From contig CM041084.1 in assembly GCA_023079485.1 (NCBI GenBank), positions 16,086,609 through 16,150,608 of the forward strand: 64,000 nucleotides of DNA, in the 5' to 3' direction. Shown in pieces: positions 39,901 to 50,457 of the stretch (its first letter is position 1; every line of letters begins with the position of its first letter). Below the pieces are notes generated by a model. The model was not told the origin of the DNA. It worked only from the letters and a program-made list of their open reading frames with translations, and made no database searches. The DNA is from Archilochus colubris (lineage: Eukaryota; Chordata; Aves; Apodiformes; Trochilidae). A program made the translations under genes and the position numbers.

Positions 39901-40821
39901 AAGGAAGTTTTAACAAGTGTATGTGCAGCCATTACAAATATAGCTAAAGATGAAGAAAATTTAGCTGTTATAACAGATCATGGAGTTGTCTCTCTGTTGT
40001 CCAAGCTAGCAAATACAGTAAGTAACTTCTAACATACTATACTGAGTTTCTTATGTCTACTGCATTGTAACCAATTAACAGGTTATGACAAGAGTAGCAG
40101 ATTTTGCAGGATCTACAAAGAAGAGCTGTAGAATCCTTCCTTTATGAGATTTATATTGGACATGAAATCTCTCTGTGGCTAGTACTAAAATTGCTTTGGA
40201 AGATGAGCTTCATTTTAATAGTCACTGTTTCTGGATATGGCTCTTTGAGAGATGCAGCTGCCATATGAAAGAAAACACAAAAAGCATAAAGGGTCAGGGG
40301 AGCAATATATCTGAACCATGCAGAGAATCTTAATGGTGAGACTATATGTTACATTTCCATGCTAATATTCTTATAATTTCCAGACAATCTAAAAGCACTT
40401 TTGAAATAATATAAAAATTCACAGCACTTCTTACAAAGAGAATAAGGGACTACTAATTCCATGCCTTACAGCTTTCCAGTTTTTAGTCGTACTGCAATTA
40501 AGCTGGTATGCTGTAAGAATGTTTGAGAATACAGTTCTGGTTTTCTGTGAAATTTTTATTGTATCAAATCGTCTTTAATTATTTTTTTACCTTCTTCAGA
40601 AAAATGACAAATTAAGACGTCACTTGGCAGAGGCCATTTCCCACTGCTGCAAGTGGGGGAGCAACAGACTCACCTTTGGAGAGAACAAGGCTGTAGCTCC
40701 TTTAGTACGTTACTTGAAGTCAAGTGATCCATCAGTTCACAGAGCTACAGCTCAGGCTTTGTATCACCTTTCAGAAGATCCCAACAACTGTATCACCATG
40801 CATGAGAGTGGAGTGGTGAAG
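12846..40821 (+). CDS. ODAD2: ODAD2 (ARMC4), partial: nine internal exons encoding the C-terminal armadillo region
   Basis: Join of 12846-12992, 13260-13469, 13622-13858, 15418-15528, 16028-16182, 19772-20014, 27170-27284, 39829-40017 and 40600-40821: 1629 nt, 543 codons, no internal stop, each junction GT/AG with the frame kept. The product is a run of armadillo repeats, seen as recurring GG[IL]..L..LL signatures followed by an N[IV]..A or G.LW.C-type helix. The order and wording match vertebrate ODAD2 nearly end to end (e.g. [56 protein letters not shown]). In vertebrates ODAD2 is a ~1040-residue docking protein that helps attach outer dynein arms to axonemal doublets; its loss causes primary ciliary dyskinesia. 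The window covers approximately residue 460 to 1007 by human numbering (from memory). The 5' exons and the last ~37 codons were not seen. No promoter is in view. Confidence 0.95.
13260..13469 (+). CDS. ODAD2: ODAD2 exon b (70 codons, phase 0-0)
   Basis: The acceptor AG is at 13258-13259 after a T-rich tract, and the donor GTAAGC starts at 13470. It begins [20 protein letters not shown] and contains [32 protein letters not shown] and RQHGGIKRL, i.e. one full and two partial armadillo repeats. The methionine at 13278 is internal, not a start codon: the frame is open back to the splice acceptor, and the preceding exon joins it without a shift. Confidence 0.95.
13622..13858 (+). CDS. ODAD2: ODAD2 exon c (79 codons, phase 0-0)
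   Basis: Acceptor after a long T/C tract (13600-13621); the donor GTCAGT starts at 13859. It encodes [14 protein letters not shown], then a short polar insert, then the highly conserved [30 protein letters not shown] and [12 protein letters not shown]. The insert between the helices ([17 protein letters not shown]) corresponds to the variable loop of ODAD2 and differs most from the human sequence as I remember it. The intron before it is only 152 bp. Confidence 0.95.
13859..15417 (+). other. ODAD2: ODAD2 intron c-d
   Basis: 1559 bp, GT at 13859 and AG at 15416-15417. It contains the 195 bp solo LTR at 14374-14568; the rest is AT-rich without recognised features. Confidence 0.9.
14374..14568 (+). 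mobile_element. Solo LTR of a class II (ERVK/alpha-like) endogenous retrovirus, 195 bp
   Basis: The element starts TGTAGAGAAACAAG and ends CTGCTACA, so the termini form the short inverted repeat TGTAG...CTACA typical of retroviral LTRs. It is flanked by CATTAC (14368-14373) and CGTTAC (14569-14574), a 6 bp target duplication differing by one CpG-type transition. Six-base duplications and TGTAG ends are typical of class II retroviruses. GGGGGCCAATAAAGG at about 14478-14492 offers both a CCAAT/TATA-like box and an AATAAA poly(A) signal. It is short for an LTR, has no internal viral genes, and shares most of its first ~130 bp with the palindromic element at 18764. The alternative, a non-autonomous DNA transposon, is less likely because of the TG/CA ends and the 6 bp duplication. 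Confidence 0.75.
15418..15528 (+). CDS. ODAD2: ODAD2 exon d (37 codons, phase 0-0)
   Basis: The acceptor TTTTTAG ends at 15417 and the donor GTAATT starts at 15529. It encodes [20 protein letters not shown] followed by [17 protein letters not shown], an armadillo repeat. It is too short to stand out as an open reading frame; it was found by its splice sites and by the match to the human segment running from YRAAIKAE to HCAMAIYQ. Its length is a multiple of three, so skipping it would keep the frame but remove one helix set. Confidence 0.93.
15529..16027 (+). other. ODAD2: ODAD2 intron d-e
   Basis: 499 bp, GT...AG, AT-rich. No repeat or regulatory feature recognised. Confidence 0.9.
16028..16182 (+). 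CDS. ODAD2: ODAD2 exon e (155 nt, phase 0-2)
   Basis: The acceptor CCTGTAG ends at 16027 and the donor GTAACA starts at 16183. It encodes [17 protein letters not shown], then [16 protein letters not shown] and [19 protein letters not shown], the last Lys codon being split AA|A across the intron. The nearly identical human segment ([26 protein letters not shown]) makes the assignment firm. Confidence 0.94.
18764..18976. mobile_element. Palindromic LTR: two inverted copies of an LTR end around a 47 bp centre, with a 6 bp target duplication
   Basis: Positions 18764-18846 and 18894-18976 are perfect reverse complements over 83 bp (paired positions sum to 37740). The centre, 18847-18893, ends with GGGGGCCAATAAAAGG. 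Both outer ends read TGTAGTGTAACAAGG going inwards. The borders carry CTTAAT on each side (18758-18763 and 18977-18982). The left arm plus centre lines up with the first ~130 bp of the solo LTR at 14374, but instead of continuing into its 3' part the sequence folds back onto itself. There are no viral coding sequences. The exact duplication indicates that the whole palindrome was inserted in one step. Confidence 0.85.
18764..18976. repeat. Perfect 83 bp inverted repeat, 47 bp loop
   Basis: Arms 18764-18846 and 18894-18976, no mismatch. Transcribed as part of the ODAD2 pre-mRNA, this would form a long perfect RNA hairpin; as DNA it could extrude a cruciform. Confidence 0.95.
19055..19092 (+). 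repeat. Pentanucleotide microsatellite with a motif switch (TAGGA to CCGGA)
   Basis: Reads TAGGATAGGTTAGGA, then further TAGGA units, then CCGGACCGGACC. It begins about 80 bp after the palindromic LTR. Confidence 0.85.
19772..20014 (+). CDS. ODAD2: ODAD2 exon f (243 nt, phase 2-2)
   Basis: The acceptor CTTTTAG ends at 19771 and the donor GTAAGC starts at 20015. The first base completes the Lys codon of the previous exon. It then encodes [55 protein letters not shown] and [17 protein letters not shown], two armadillo repeats. The last two bases (AT) join the first base of the next exon to make Ile. Confidence 0.95.
20015..27169 (+). other. ODAD2: ODAD2 intron f-g
   Basis: 7155 bp, GT...AG. 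No complete transposon recognised. It contains a small tandem duplication of GAGGAGATAATGCTGCT (21491-21507 and 21510-21526) and the upstream copy of the 119 bp direct repeat (26778-26896). Open frames in this interval are chance, with no family match. Confidence 0.9.
26778..26896 (+). repeat. 119 bp direct repeat, upstream copy
   Basis: It begins ACACTTGAGATCC and ends TTTATACAG. It aligns without gaps to 28064-28182 with 9 differences by eye (about 92% identity). The two copies are 1286 bp apart and enclose ODAD2 exon g. It is not recognised as part of a known repeat. Confidence 0.93.
27170..27284 (+). CDS. ODAD2: ODAD2 exon g (115 nt, phase 2-0)
   Basis: The acceptor TGTAATAG ends at 27169 and the donor GTAAGA starts at 27285. 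It encodes [18 protein letters not shown], then [20 protein letters not shown], matching the human segment [18 protein letters not shown] closely. The acceptor polypyrimidine tract (27143-27162) is good. This is the only exon of the nine, apart from e, whose length is not a multiple of three, so its loss would shift the reading frame. It sits alone between introns of 7.2 and 12.5 kb and lies between two copies of a 119 bp direct repeat. Confidence 0.94.
28064..28182 (+). repeat. 119 bp direct repeat, downstream copy
   Basis: Gap-free partner of 26778-26896, with shared blocks such as TGCTAGGTATCTTCAGCA and CTGAGCACTGCTATT. It lies 780 bp downstream of exon g. Confidence 0.93.
30720..31140 (-). 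mobile_element. CR1 LINE, 3' fragment, antisense to ODAD2
   Basis: On the minus strand an open frame (30671-31036) reads the C-terminal end of CR1 ORF2 and beyond: [54 protein letters not shown]. The + strand begins AGAATCATAGCATGGTTGGG, the reverse complement of the CR1 3' end. It is about 420 bp and 5'-truncated. The intact frame is the natural translation of the CR1 tail, not a host gene. Confidence 0.93.
33336..33355 (+). repeat. Poly(A) run, 20 As
   Basis: Uninterrupted A20 in the g-h intron. No retroposed gene could be recognised immediately upstream, so it is treated as a simple repeat. Confidence 0.9.
38590..39240 (-). mobile_element. Ancient amniote CR1-type LINE remnant
   Basis: On the + strand it starts GAACAGCCAAAATGCTGTGT / CAGACCAAAGGTTCACTC, the diverged form of a block (agaacggccatactgggtc, agaccaaaggtcc) common in reptile and bird genomes. 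It then shows ATAACCTTTAATGGACTT, TGTGAATTTGTCTAG, ACTTCCAACAGCCACTGC, TTTGAAAATAACTTTTTTAT and TCTCTTTTATAGCCCTGAG in the expected order. Highly diverged; the boundaries are estimates. Confidence 0.7.
39829..40017 (+). CDS. ODAD2: ODAD2 exon h (63 codons, phase 0-0)
   Basis: The acceptor CATTTAG ends at 39828 and the donor GTAAGT starts at 40018. It encodes [20 protein letters not shown], then [20 protein letters not shown], then [20 protein letters not shown] ending ANT. These are almost the same words as in human ODAD2 ([40 protein letters not shown]). The Met at 39841 is internal. Confidence 0.95.
40018..40599 (+). other. ODAD2: ODAD2 intron h-i
   Basis: 582 bp, GT...AG, AT-rich. No feature recognised besides the splice sites and the acceptor pyrimidine tract. 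Confidence 0.9.
40600..40821 (+). CDS. ODAD2: ODAD2 exon i (74 codons, phase 0-0), last recognisable exon
   Basis: The acceptor CTTCTTCAG ends at 40599 and the donor GTAAGG starts at 40822. It encodes [20 protein letters not shown], then [20 protein letters not shown], then [20 protein letters not shown] ending SGVVK. In human ODAD2 only about 37 residues follow (LLLDMVGSPD... to the C-terminus). Reading past the donor gives a stop within ten codons (40845) and no match to that tail, so the exon is spliced and a final exon must lie further 3'. Confidence 0.95.
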
Positions 40822-41804
40822 GTAAGGTGGAAGGTATTTCTTATTTAGAATTCAAATTATTGAAGAGGTTCGTCATGGTTAAAAAATCTTTCATTTGAAG
40901 TAGCTGCTGTGTACCTCACATTTTTTCAACTTTATCCTAAAAATATTTGGTTAAGTAGTAAGTTAGGGACAATATTTCAGTGCTAAAGATACTAAAGTGA
41001 GGTGGTTATTAGGAATGGAAATTTGATGTGGACATTCACCCCTGGAGAACTTAACTTGACTCTGACTTAGTCTGGTAGTGATATCTCACCAGCATTTTGT
41101 TATTATCAGGTGACTTTTGCAAAAGAAGTTGGGTTACCTTAGTGAATAGTTGCCTAGTGTGGAAGAAAGTCACCTAAGAACTGAATGGAACTGTATTTGG
41201 GAACAAATTAAAATAAAATAATACAAAGGCTTAGATTATCTGGAACTGCTTCAGTGAATTCTGCATTTACTTATAAAAATTTTATGTTAGGATTTAAGTA
41301 TGCACACATTCTGCAAAGACCTTACTCTACAAAGAATTTTTCTCTCAAAAATATTTTTCTAATAAATTTTAATCTTACTAGTTGAATCCAGTGGAGTTAC
41401 TCTTATGGCACAGGAGAGATAGATATTATGGCCTTAGAGATGGAGATCATAGGAGCTCTCAATTTTCTTAAGTTTCTTGAAAGATTCACTGTTTGCAGAC
41501 TTTTCATTTTACTTCCTGATCAGCTAAATGTATTGAAAGTAAGAGTTGAGTTATGACATAGTGTTACTATTAATGTAGATTTTATGTCTGAACTAGTATT
41601 TGTGCACTTTATTGTGAGCAATTACAATTCTGGCAAAATCAGGTTTAAAAGATCCACTGGTTGAAAATGTTAAAAATTCTGTTTAAATGCCAGTTACTTG
41701 AATTGACTCAAATCTAAGCTACCTTTCAGTGCGGGAAAGTAATGTCTTCCCATCACAATTACATTGCCCTGGTTACACAGCACAGGGAAATATATATAAT
41801 CCTG

Positions 41805-42003
41805 GGCTGCACCAAAAGGAGCATGGCCAGCAGACTGAGAGGTGGTTCTGCCCCTCTGTGGAATCTCCATCCAAGGGAATTTAGGCCTGACCTGACAAAG
41901 CCATCAGCAAACTGGTTTGAATTCTGTGTTGTCCCTGCTTTGACTCGTGTTTGGACTAGGTGACCTCCTGAAATACCTTCCAACCCAAATGACTCATTGA
42001 TTC
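41805..42003 (+). mobile_element. CR1 LINE 3' fragment, internally deleted and diverged
   Basis: GGGCTGCACCAAAAGGAGCA / TGGCCAGCAGACTGAGAGG / TTCTGCCCCTCTG is the CR1 ORF2 C-terminal region. It is followed after a gap by TTGGACTAGGTGACCTCC and ACCTTCCAACCCAAATGACT, the CR1 3' end. The middle is missing or unrecognisable. Confidence 0.82.
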
Positions 42004-45000
42004 AGATCATCTGATTTCCTTCAGATGAAAAATAATGATCAGTCTTTGCAAATCACTTCTTCTCTATCTTATGATAATGAAGCAGTATCTTCCAGACTCT
42101 GAATAGATTTATTGAGCTATACCCATGACATAGTCAATTAGGGAAAACAGCTGTAGTCGTGATAATGAGCTTTCTTTTCCATTCAGTATCCAAAAACAGT
42201 CATCCTGTCTAATGTGTCAGAAACCCTCTTCACTATACTTAGTCAGATGGTAATAATGTCAGAGGAACAGATTTAATCATGCTGTTGTTTAGCTACTTAC
42301 GGAGGTGTGTATGGTTAAGTGTCTGAATTCCATTCTGAACCATTCAGAAATGGAATATTTATTCCATGAACAGAAAATTCACTTGAATTCTAGGTGAGAG
42401 CCAAATATGCATGTAATGAAGGGATGCAGTGCTATCCTGCATACCTTGAAGTATTTCAAGATTCCATGAGATTTAACTAATCTTTTTCTGTAGTTCACAA
42501 TACTTTAATATTTTTGGGAAAAGCAGTCTGACTGCAAACAAAACTGGTTCTGTAATCAATATTTAAAATGCAGCCAAATCTGATCAAGAATTAAGAGTGT
42601 TATGGGGAAAATAATTGTGATTGTGCATTGCCATGAAGGACCTGGAGTAATTTTTCATACCTGCTAAGTATCATAATATGCAAAACTATTGGGAAGTATT
42701 TTTTGAAGCAATTTATAATATCAGTGAAAACTTCCCTAACTTTAAAAGGCTGCACTGTTGATTCATGCTGTAAGCTGTTCAGTTTGGTAGACTGTAATAT
42801 CTTCATAGCCAGGAAATGACTGTGAGCCAAATACATAGCTGGGAAAAGAAACATTATGTTTATTTACTGTTCCTTTTTCTTAATGGCAACAAAAAATGAA
42901 ATATCCTTGAAAGACACTAATTTACCTGAAGGAGTAGTTCTCACTAGTCTCCCAGTCAGTAAAGATAATGGAAGCTGGTGAAGTGTTTTCTGGTAAACTA
43001 AATCAAATTAGTCAGATGGTTGATGTCATTCATACCAGACTGTCAACCAGTTACAGTAAAATGTCCTGAGTAAGTGTAAATCTTTAAGACATCTCTCCAG
43101 ATCCTCAAGTAAACTGTGTTATGTTCAGAGTCTTCCTGAAGTGAATGTGTATAGTTTAGAATCTGAAGTCCTAGGGTCATCCAGCAAACATGTAACAATG
43201 AGGTGTAAAACTTCACAGTTGTAAATTAAACCTTTGAAAGGAGTTTCATACTCCAGCTGAGGTAATTCTTTAAACACATCCCATCATTACTGCTAAGAGC
43301 TACAGATAAGTAGGTAAGCCACATAGAATTATCTTATTCAACACCTGCACATATTTAATTTCTCTGTGTGTTTGTTTTCAATTATATTCAAGTGAACATT
43401 CATGGAAGTGCTTAATTACAAATGCTTCAGAAATTTAATCTGGAGAATATGAAGTAATTATATCTAAACAAACAAAAACATTCTTCACAAATGATGTTTC
43501 TGTGTTTTTAGTTATCCAGATATTTTAAAATACCATTTTTTTCCTAACATAACTGTAAATGGAGCAGTTATTAAAGCTTTATTCTTTTTAAGCCTTTAAG
43601 ATATCCTCAACAAAAGGCAAATCAATAAAATGGGCAAGTCTGAAGCAGTTCCCAGCTCTTATGTCCAAGTGCCATATCATGGCCACATCCTGATTGCACA
43701 CTAGGACTAAACCTGGTCACACATATTCTGATCTGTGCCAAAAAAAACTGTAGGTGCAGAACTGGAAGTGCAGTATACAGCCATACTGCAAAATGTGTTT
43801 GCCTTTCAACTAGGATATAGCCAGAGAGAATACAATATCAGTGTATGTATTGAAGCTAACAACACTCAGAGATTAATAAACTGAGAAAAAACTCTTCTTA
43901 GGCCATAAAGTGATAAAAGTGCAGTAAGAGGTCATCAGACCTAGTTCTCTTCAGTTATCTTGAGCTTTTCTTAGCTGTCTAGCTGTGATAGCTGAGTATC
44001 AGGTGATTCGCCTTATCTTGTGCTGCAGCTGCAGGTAGGCATGGACATTTTGAAAAAGTGTGCAGTTTAATTTTGCCTCTATTTTTCGGGAATTCTCCCA
44101 CCCAAAAGAGTACCATGCTATGGTCATCTGGAGTTTCTAACCCTAAATAAAGCCTTGTTAAATTAGCAATTATCCTGCTATGATGTTTCCAACCCCTTTC
44201 TAATGCTTATATTTTGTATCATACCTAGAATGGCAAAGCATCAAAGCAAAGTTGAAGCAATAAGTAGACTTTTTTAGAAGATGTGTCAGACCAGTGAGAC
44301 ATAGTGGTTCCTATCCAGTGAGGATGCCCATATAGTTAAGGGAAGTGTGGTGGGCAAAGAAAATATGTTCTGTAGGATCTGTGAGTTTCCCCAGACGTGC
44401 TACTTCCAAGTGCTTTGGTTCTGCCTTGCCAGAGCTGAGCAGACCACAAAGCAAATCAGCATGTACACCATGGCAGCTCAGGGCAGAGCTGACCAATCCA
44501 TCAATGCTGATATGCTGGCACTGTTGGAATTACCATCAAGGATCAAGTACTGAAGTTTCAGAAAGGCTAAAGAGGCATTCCCAGATGGCAAGGAGAGTGG
44601 CAGGAGGAGATTTAGTTATTCAAATGTGAGAGTCAGTACAGTGCTGAATCTTGCCTGGCCTGTTCAGGTGGTCTGCCCAGCACAGGTGAGACAGTAGTTG
44701 CAGCCCTGTGTCTGTGCTGTTGGGCATCTTCCCACCATGCTTCTCAGTGATGACAGAATGTCCAGCTGTTTTCATTCTTCTAGCCTCTCCAGTGGATAGT
44801 TGACTGAAAGCATAATTTGCATTTGTGTGGAGGTTATTATGTACAGATTTTTCCAGGGCCAATCATATTTTTCCTTCTGGAAAACTTGCCTGTGTTCCTC
44901 TGATATTTTTTCATGCTTCTACCAGATATCTGGTGTTTCAGTCATCATGCCCAGTTGGATTAATGTCACAGTTGCTGTGGTTCTGACTACCTTGCAATAC

Positions 45001-46999
45001 AGGCATAATCCCAAGTGTGCTCCAGCACATGTTCATGTGCTGTGTTCACATGCACAGGAAGACTGATGCTTCAGGGAAACATTAGCTCTGTGTGAATGAC
45101 ACAGTTGCTGAGTGCTTGAACAGTTGGTCAGAGACTTTCTTAAAGCATCAGACTCTGACCATACACGATGCAGTGGGTATATACATGTTTTTGACCAGGT
45201 AACCAGGAATAAAAATTCATAGGGAATATTTGAGATTTTGCCACTGCTGCAAACATATTTGGTAATCACAGACCAACAGGTATATGTACACAGTTGGAAA
45301 AGAAAATAAGTATTCCAAGTTTTTGCCTATTTGTAGCTGCACCCAAAATGCATTCAGTCTTCTCAAGAAAGGCTAAGTGAAAAAAAGCTTGGAAAATAGT
45401 AGTGTATTTCATCTGCCATGTGAAATTCTGAGTAGATAAACAGGGTGCTTTTCAAGGAAGCTTAGAAAGATAGTTCATGAAGTTCTTTTAAATTCACTTC
45501 CACACTCACGTATTCTTATGTCCAGCAATAAAATAATGGTTCTGATCTGTGACAGATAAATCAATGTTTTCTTTCTACGAAACAGAAAAAGCCATAGTGG
45601 GCTACGCCACTGAAGTGAGTGAGTGAGGATGGTGGGGTGTATAGGCACTTGTGAAAATGCTCACAACATTACTTCTAAAAGACTTGAGGTATTTTGAAAG
45701 GCTCAAAAATATATAAAAGTGAAAAACATGTTACTGATTGTTCTTATTTTGCAAACAAGGAAAAATAAAAAGTTATCTACTACAAAAGTTAATTTCTGAC
45801 TTTGTAAGAGCTATAAAGGTTTTGGTGTTGTGGGATATCATTGTTATTTCTGTGTAAAAAAGGGCTAGGAAGTTTGAATGGCCTCATCACCTACCAAGTT
45901 GAGAGCAGTCTTTTATGATGAGGCTAATAAGACCTCTGAGAAGATTATTAAAGTAATGGTAAAAAAGGGAATATACCCAGTATCAGGCTGTGGGAGAACA
46001 AAATTCATCAAAGTCACCCTTCATCTTCACTTCAGATGTTTACATTGTGGACATGCCCATCTGAAATAGTCACCCACAGTTTTTTAATGTTCAAGGAAGA
46101 GGAACAGATTCTTCACTGTGTTTCATCTCTCCTAATTTAGTCATTTATGTGAAGATAAAGCATCTCTGTCTCTCCTGGTCAGTATTTTCTGGTCTCCTCT
46201 GGTTATAATGGGAGTGCAGGTTCAAAGTTCAGGTCTGTATATCCACACTGCAGAGGTATCTATGTTTAATGGGGTGAATCCCATCCCAAGGCAGTGAAGA
46301 ACTTGTTTAAATGTCTATACAGTCCAATTCATTAGTAGATAGGAATGACAGAGTTCTGGATAGTAGTGCAATAAGGAAGAGGTATTAAAAAATAATTTAT
46401 TCTCTTGCTAGAAAAATACAGATGAGGTGCATATACATGCTATGATGGTGATGAAACTCTATCTGCCCAGCAGTAACTGAAGTGCGCTTTGAACATGATC
46501 TAATAAACCCAGATGTTTCAAATCATTGGATCTAACTAACTTGAGTCCAGGGATTTTGGAAAAGATTTCTGGAGTATTAAGGGTAGATTCCTTTCATCTA
46601 TGCTTTGTCTACTTTTAGGTATGAAGTTTTAAGTAGTCTAAACTAACACACCTTCTGCAGTCAATGAAAAGAAAGAGAGGTACCTGCATGCCTATGCTAG
46701 CTGAAAATAAATGCCCAAGATACCTTGAAGCAACAGACTCATAAAAGTGCCTGATTTTCTCCACTGAGTATAGAAAGGACCTAGGTGACTGGCTCAGACT
46801 AAACTAGCTTTCAGACAGCTGAATTTAAATTAATATCCTCCTGAATGTTGATTTTCAACAAGCTTTGCAGTACAGGGGAAGTTGCAGGGCTGGAAGTAAG
46901 GTAACGTGCCAATATTTTAAAAGCAAAAAAAAAAAATTACAGTCCTATAAAAATGGACACTATTCTCATGTTAAATAATCATAGGTACATATATTTTAG

Positions 47000-47760
47000 T
47001 ACTAGAACAGATGATTTTATTAATTTGGTCTGACTAGCCTTGCTCATACAAACCAGAGACATTGCTTCAATTTATTTCTGTTTGGAATAGGGTATATCTT
47101 TTAGAAAAACACTGACTCTTTACTTAAAAAATTCAAGCAATGGAAAATCCACTAGAGCCATCAGAACTTGTTCCAGTAGTTAAATACCTTCCCCATAAAA
47201 ACATTTTCACCTTATTTGTAGGCTAAGGTTTGTCTGGCTTTATCTTAGGCAAATACATGTATGATACTGTTGCTTGGTAAACTGAAAAACCCTACATAAC
47301 TCCTGTTATAAACTTTCTTACTGAGTAAGCTAAAAGGACTTATTACATTATCAAGTTTTAAATTAGCTAAGCATATGTAATATCTGATGTATTTTCTATA
47401 CTTTTAATAAATTTAATTAATATTTTAACTATTTAATTACACTGGTATGTCGATTCTGAATCTTTTATTTTTGAATTTCCATTTTGGATTGAATTTCAGC
47501 CCAGTGCAGAGTTCCGTATTCTCGTGATAGCTGTATAAAGACTTAAAACAGGTAAAATAACTTCCCTGTTTTTACACAAGCTCTGTTTGAACATCAGAGA
47601 TTATCATTATTCTGTTTGGCCACAGAATTGCCCTCAAATTTTATATTCAGTCAATTTTCTACTTTAATTTCCATGTCTTTCTGGAAACTGTTCCCCACAT
47701 TAGATGTTGGCATACTCTAATGTTGGCCTTTGTGCTCAGGAGTGAAAATTAGGTAATATT
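47000..47760 (-). mobile_element. Ancient CR1/L3-type LINE remnant
   Basis: On the + strand: TTTTAGAAAAACACTGACTC, TTCAAGCAATGGAAAATCCA, TTGTTCCAGTAGTTAAATACC (split by substitutions), TTTTCACCTTATTTGTAG, GTTTGTCTGGCTTTATC, then near 47545 GGTAAAATAACTTCCCTG and near 47620 GGCCACAGAATTGCCCT. These follow, in order, the reverse complement of the same old family as the remnant at 10020-10645. Boundaries are approximate. Confidence 0.7.
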
Positions 47761-49265
47761 GCTAATGTAAATCACCAATGAATTTAGACCTTGTGATACA
47801 AGTTGATTTTTTTCCAGGAGATTAAAACAGATTTGATTTGTTGTTGACACACTTTGTAAGTGTTAGATGAGTTATCTCACTTTTTTTTAGAGTAATTCAT
47901 TATTTAAAAGGAGCCACAATATTTATTCGAGCATTTTATTGTTTTAGAGAGGAAAATTTTAAGAGACCAAGACACTGACTCTTCTTGCAACGCATTTAAA
48001 ACAAAATATTGGCTTTCCACAATGGAAGATTCTAGTCCTGGCAGAGATGGGATTCATTAGAAAATTGTTCACTGACTGAGAAAGTAGTACATACTTTTGA
48101 GTCATATAGACTCAAATGGGTTAAGATCTATGAAAATAATACCAGTGGCTTTGATTGCAATGTATGTAGATAAAAAATGCTTGTCAGTGAAGTTTTACAT
48201 TTGCAAATACCTGCTCAGATGACACCATATTCAAAAACATTTATGGAAATGTTCCCAGTGAAGTAATTTCCACTATCTCATATGAGGATTTCATATGGCT
48301 TTGCTTGAGCACCAAGCTGATGACATAATAATAAAGGTATTAGTTTTTTCTGTTTATTTATTTATTTCTGTATACTGTAATGATACTTAAAGCTATTGAT
48401 CACAGATAAAAAGTTCACTTTGCTAGGCTACTACTACTAGTAGTAGCACACAATAATACAAAGGTGAACAGATAGGAATGGAGTGGTAGGGAAAAAAAGA
48501 AAAATATTTGTACTGATGATAGTTCAGGCAAACCAAGGTACAATTACTGCTAATTCATAGCTGCAACTCCTTGTCATAAGGAAAACAAATACCAAACACA
48601 TAATCACAGAATCACACTGATTCTAAGCTTTTTGTGAAAACTGAGGAAACAAGACCACTGGATAATAGCCAGTCACCCAGATTTTAAGGCACTTATTCCA
48701 TATGGGAACTGTAAGTGGTGGTGTTGGCAGCTTTTTGCACATCTCTGCTGAAGGGTAGCTTAAGTCAAAGTAAATGGAGCTCTGCATTGTTCTGAGCTGC
48801 TTTTATTATCCAAACAAGTTTATTTAAAGATAATATTGCTGTGTAGCACTGTGAACAAGTCCCTTTACTCCTGTTCTTATTTGATTTTACATACAAAACT
48901 ATTTTTGAGCTAAAGGAACCATGAACTTAATGATTACAGTACATACCTGAAATGCAGAAGATCAGATTTTGCACTCATATTCTGATATTTTTTAATATTG
49001 AGAGTGTCTACCCAACCTTCCAGTGCATGAAACTGATCTCTAGCCTTACTCTGTGGTCTGGTTTATTGAATTATTTGCATAGCATGGAAGTGCTCAGTTT
49101 TCTTAATTTTACAAAATATTAATAGATGTCTTCTAGAATATCGGTTTTGTAGCTGATGGGGAATTCACCGGGGGTGCTGAAAATCTAATTTCAAGTGCTT
49201 GGTGCAATAAGGCAGGGAAATCAAAAACTCATGCTCCTAAGAATGGGACTTGATTTATATATACA

Positions 49266-49317
49266 TTTGAATAATGATCTTTAAGGTCCCTTCCAACCCA
49301 AACCATTCTATGATTTG
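49266..49317 (+). mobile_element. CR1 3' tail fragment
   Basis: AATGATCTTTAAGGTCCCTT, CCAACCCAAACC and ATTCTATGATTTG: about 50 bp of CR1 3' end in + orientation. Confidence 0.88.
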
Positions 49318-49858
49318 TTACTGTCTTCCCATCAGACTATAGCCTGAAGAGATGCATCAGGCTTTACAGTTTGTTTTTGTTTGTCTGATTTGTTTTGCAA
49401 AGAAGGTATAACTGCTATAATGTATTTTCTGATTTCTGTGATGAATTAATAAGAGGCATTTGTGCTTTTTGAGCTATATTATTAATGGTAAAAAGGTTAA
49501 ATATATGTGGGCTCTTCCGTTGCATTTCAATAATCTAAGATACAAGAAGAACTGGTATAACCATGATCCATGCAAAAATGTAGATTTAATATTTGATGAG
49601 TTCTTTTATACTTTCTTATAATGACTACACTAGAAATACTTGTTGTGTATTTTATTAGGCAAAGCTTCCAGAATATTGGTGATTGTTTGCTAAAGTCATA
49701 AATCCCTACAGGAAGTTTTGGCTAACCATTTTATGTGAAAAGACTTTCATAAAACCACCTTTGTGAAATAAGTAGGTGTGAATTACAAAATATGGAAGAC
49801 AATTACTAGTAATTTTTACTGAAAACATTTTAAAAACACCAGTTTTGCTACAAATTAC

Positions 49859-49892
49859 ATATATATATATATACACTATATATATATATATG
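49859..49892 (+). repeat. (AT)n dinucleotide repeat
   Basis: Two (AT) runs separated by ACACT. The short frame crossing it is low-complexity (IYIYTIYIYM) and not a gene. Confidence 0.9.
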
Positions 49893-49985
49893 AAGTTTAG
49901 AAAATTAAATAAAAAGCATTGGCACTCCTGTGGGAATATTTGGCTATGGGGTTGGTTGGGTTTTGTGGGAGGCTTTGAATATATT

Positions 49986-50018
49986 ATTCTGAATATATAT
50001 ATTGAATATATTCAGAAT
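49986..50018. repeat. Short AT-rich hairpin, 13 bp stem and 7 nt loop
   Basis: ATTCTGAATATAT pairs perfectly with ATATATTCAGAAT. It lies in an AT-rich stretch just downstream of the (AT)n repeat. Confidence 0.85.
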
Positions 50019-50457
50019 ACTGAATATAGAATGTAGTTTTACATTACTAAGCAAGGTTTCAGATAAGTTCTTTATAAATCAACCCAAAATATTTCATATA
50101 ACTTTTACCTAATAATATTGTAGGGGTACAATAGTATGTATTTACATATTTTATATTTTTAGTTTTCATTTAGAAGAACCCACTTGTTATCTGTCATGGT
50201 TGGCTCTATTCAGGCTCCAAAGTTCAGGCTGGAGATACAGCATGTTTGGCACATACTCCAAGCTGATGTCTGTTGCTTTTTATAAATTACTTGTTACACT
50301 TCTTGGACATCAAGAAAGAGGGCTCTAAGTGGCAAATCTTCTGCATGTCTATTGACTACAGAAAATATGCCCACTCCCCTCACCCACAAATGTGCTTATC
50401 ACATCACACTTCAGAATTTCAGGTAAAAGGCTTCATAAACTACATCCAATACTGGCT

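Noticed and set aside
48429..48446. CTACTACTAGTAGTAG palindrome
   Set aside because: A 16 bp perfect palindrome made of a CTA/TAG triplet repeat; low complexity, expected by chance in 64 kb.
48600..48625. AATCACAGAATCACACTGATTC, resembling the CR1 terminal repeat
   Set aside because: Only about 20 bp match, with no adjoining CR1 tail; too short to call.
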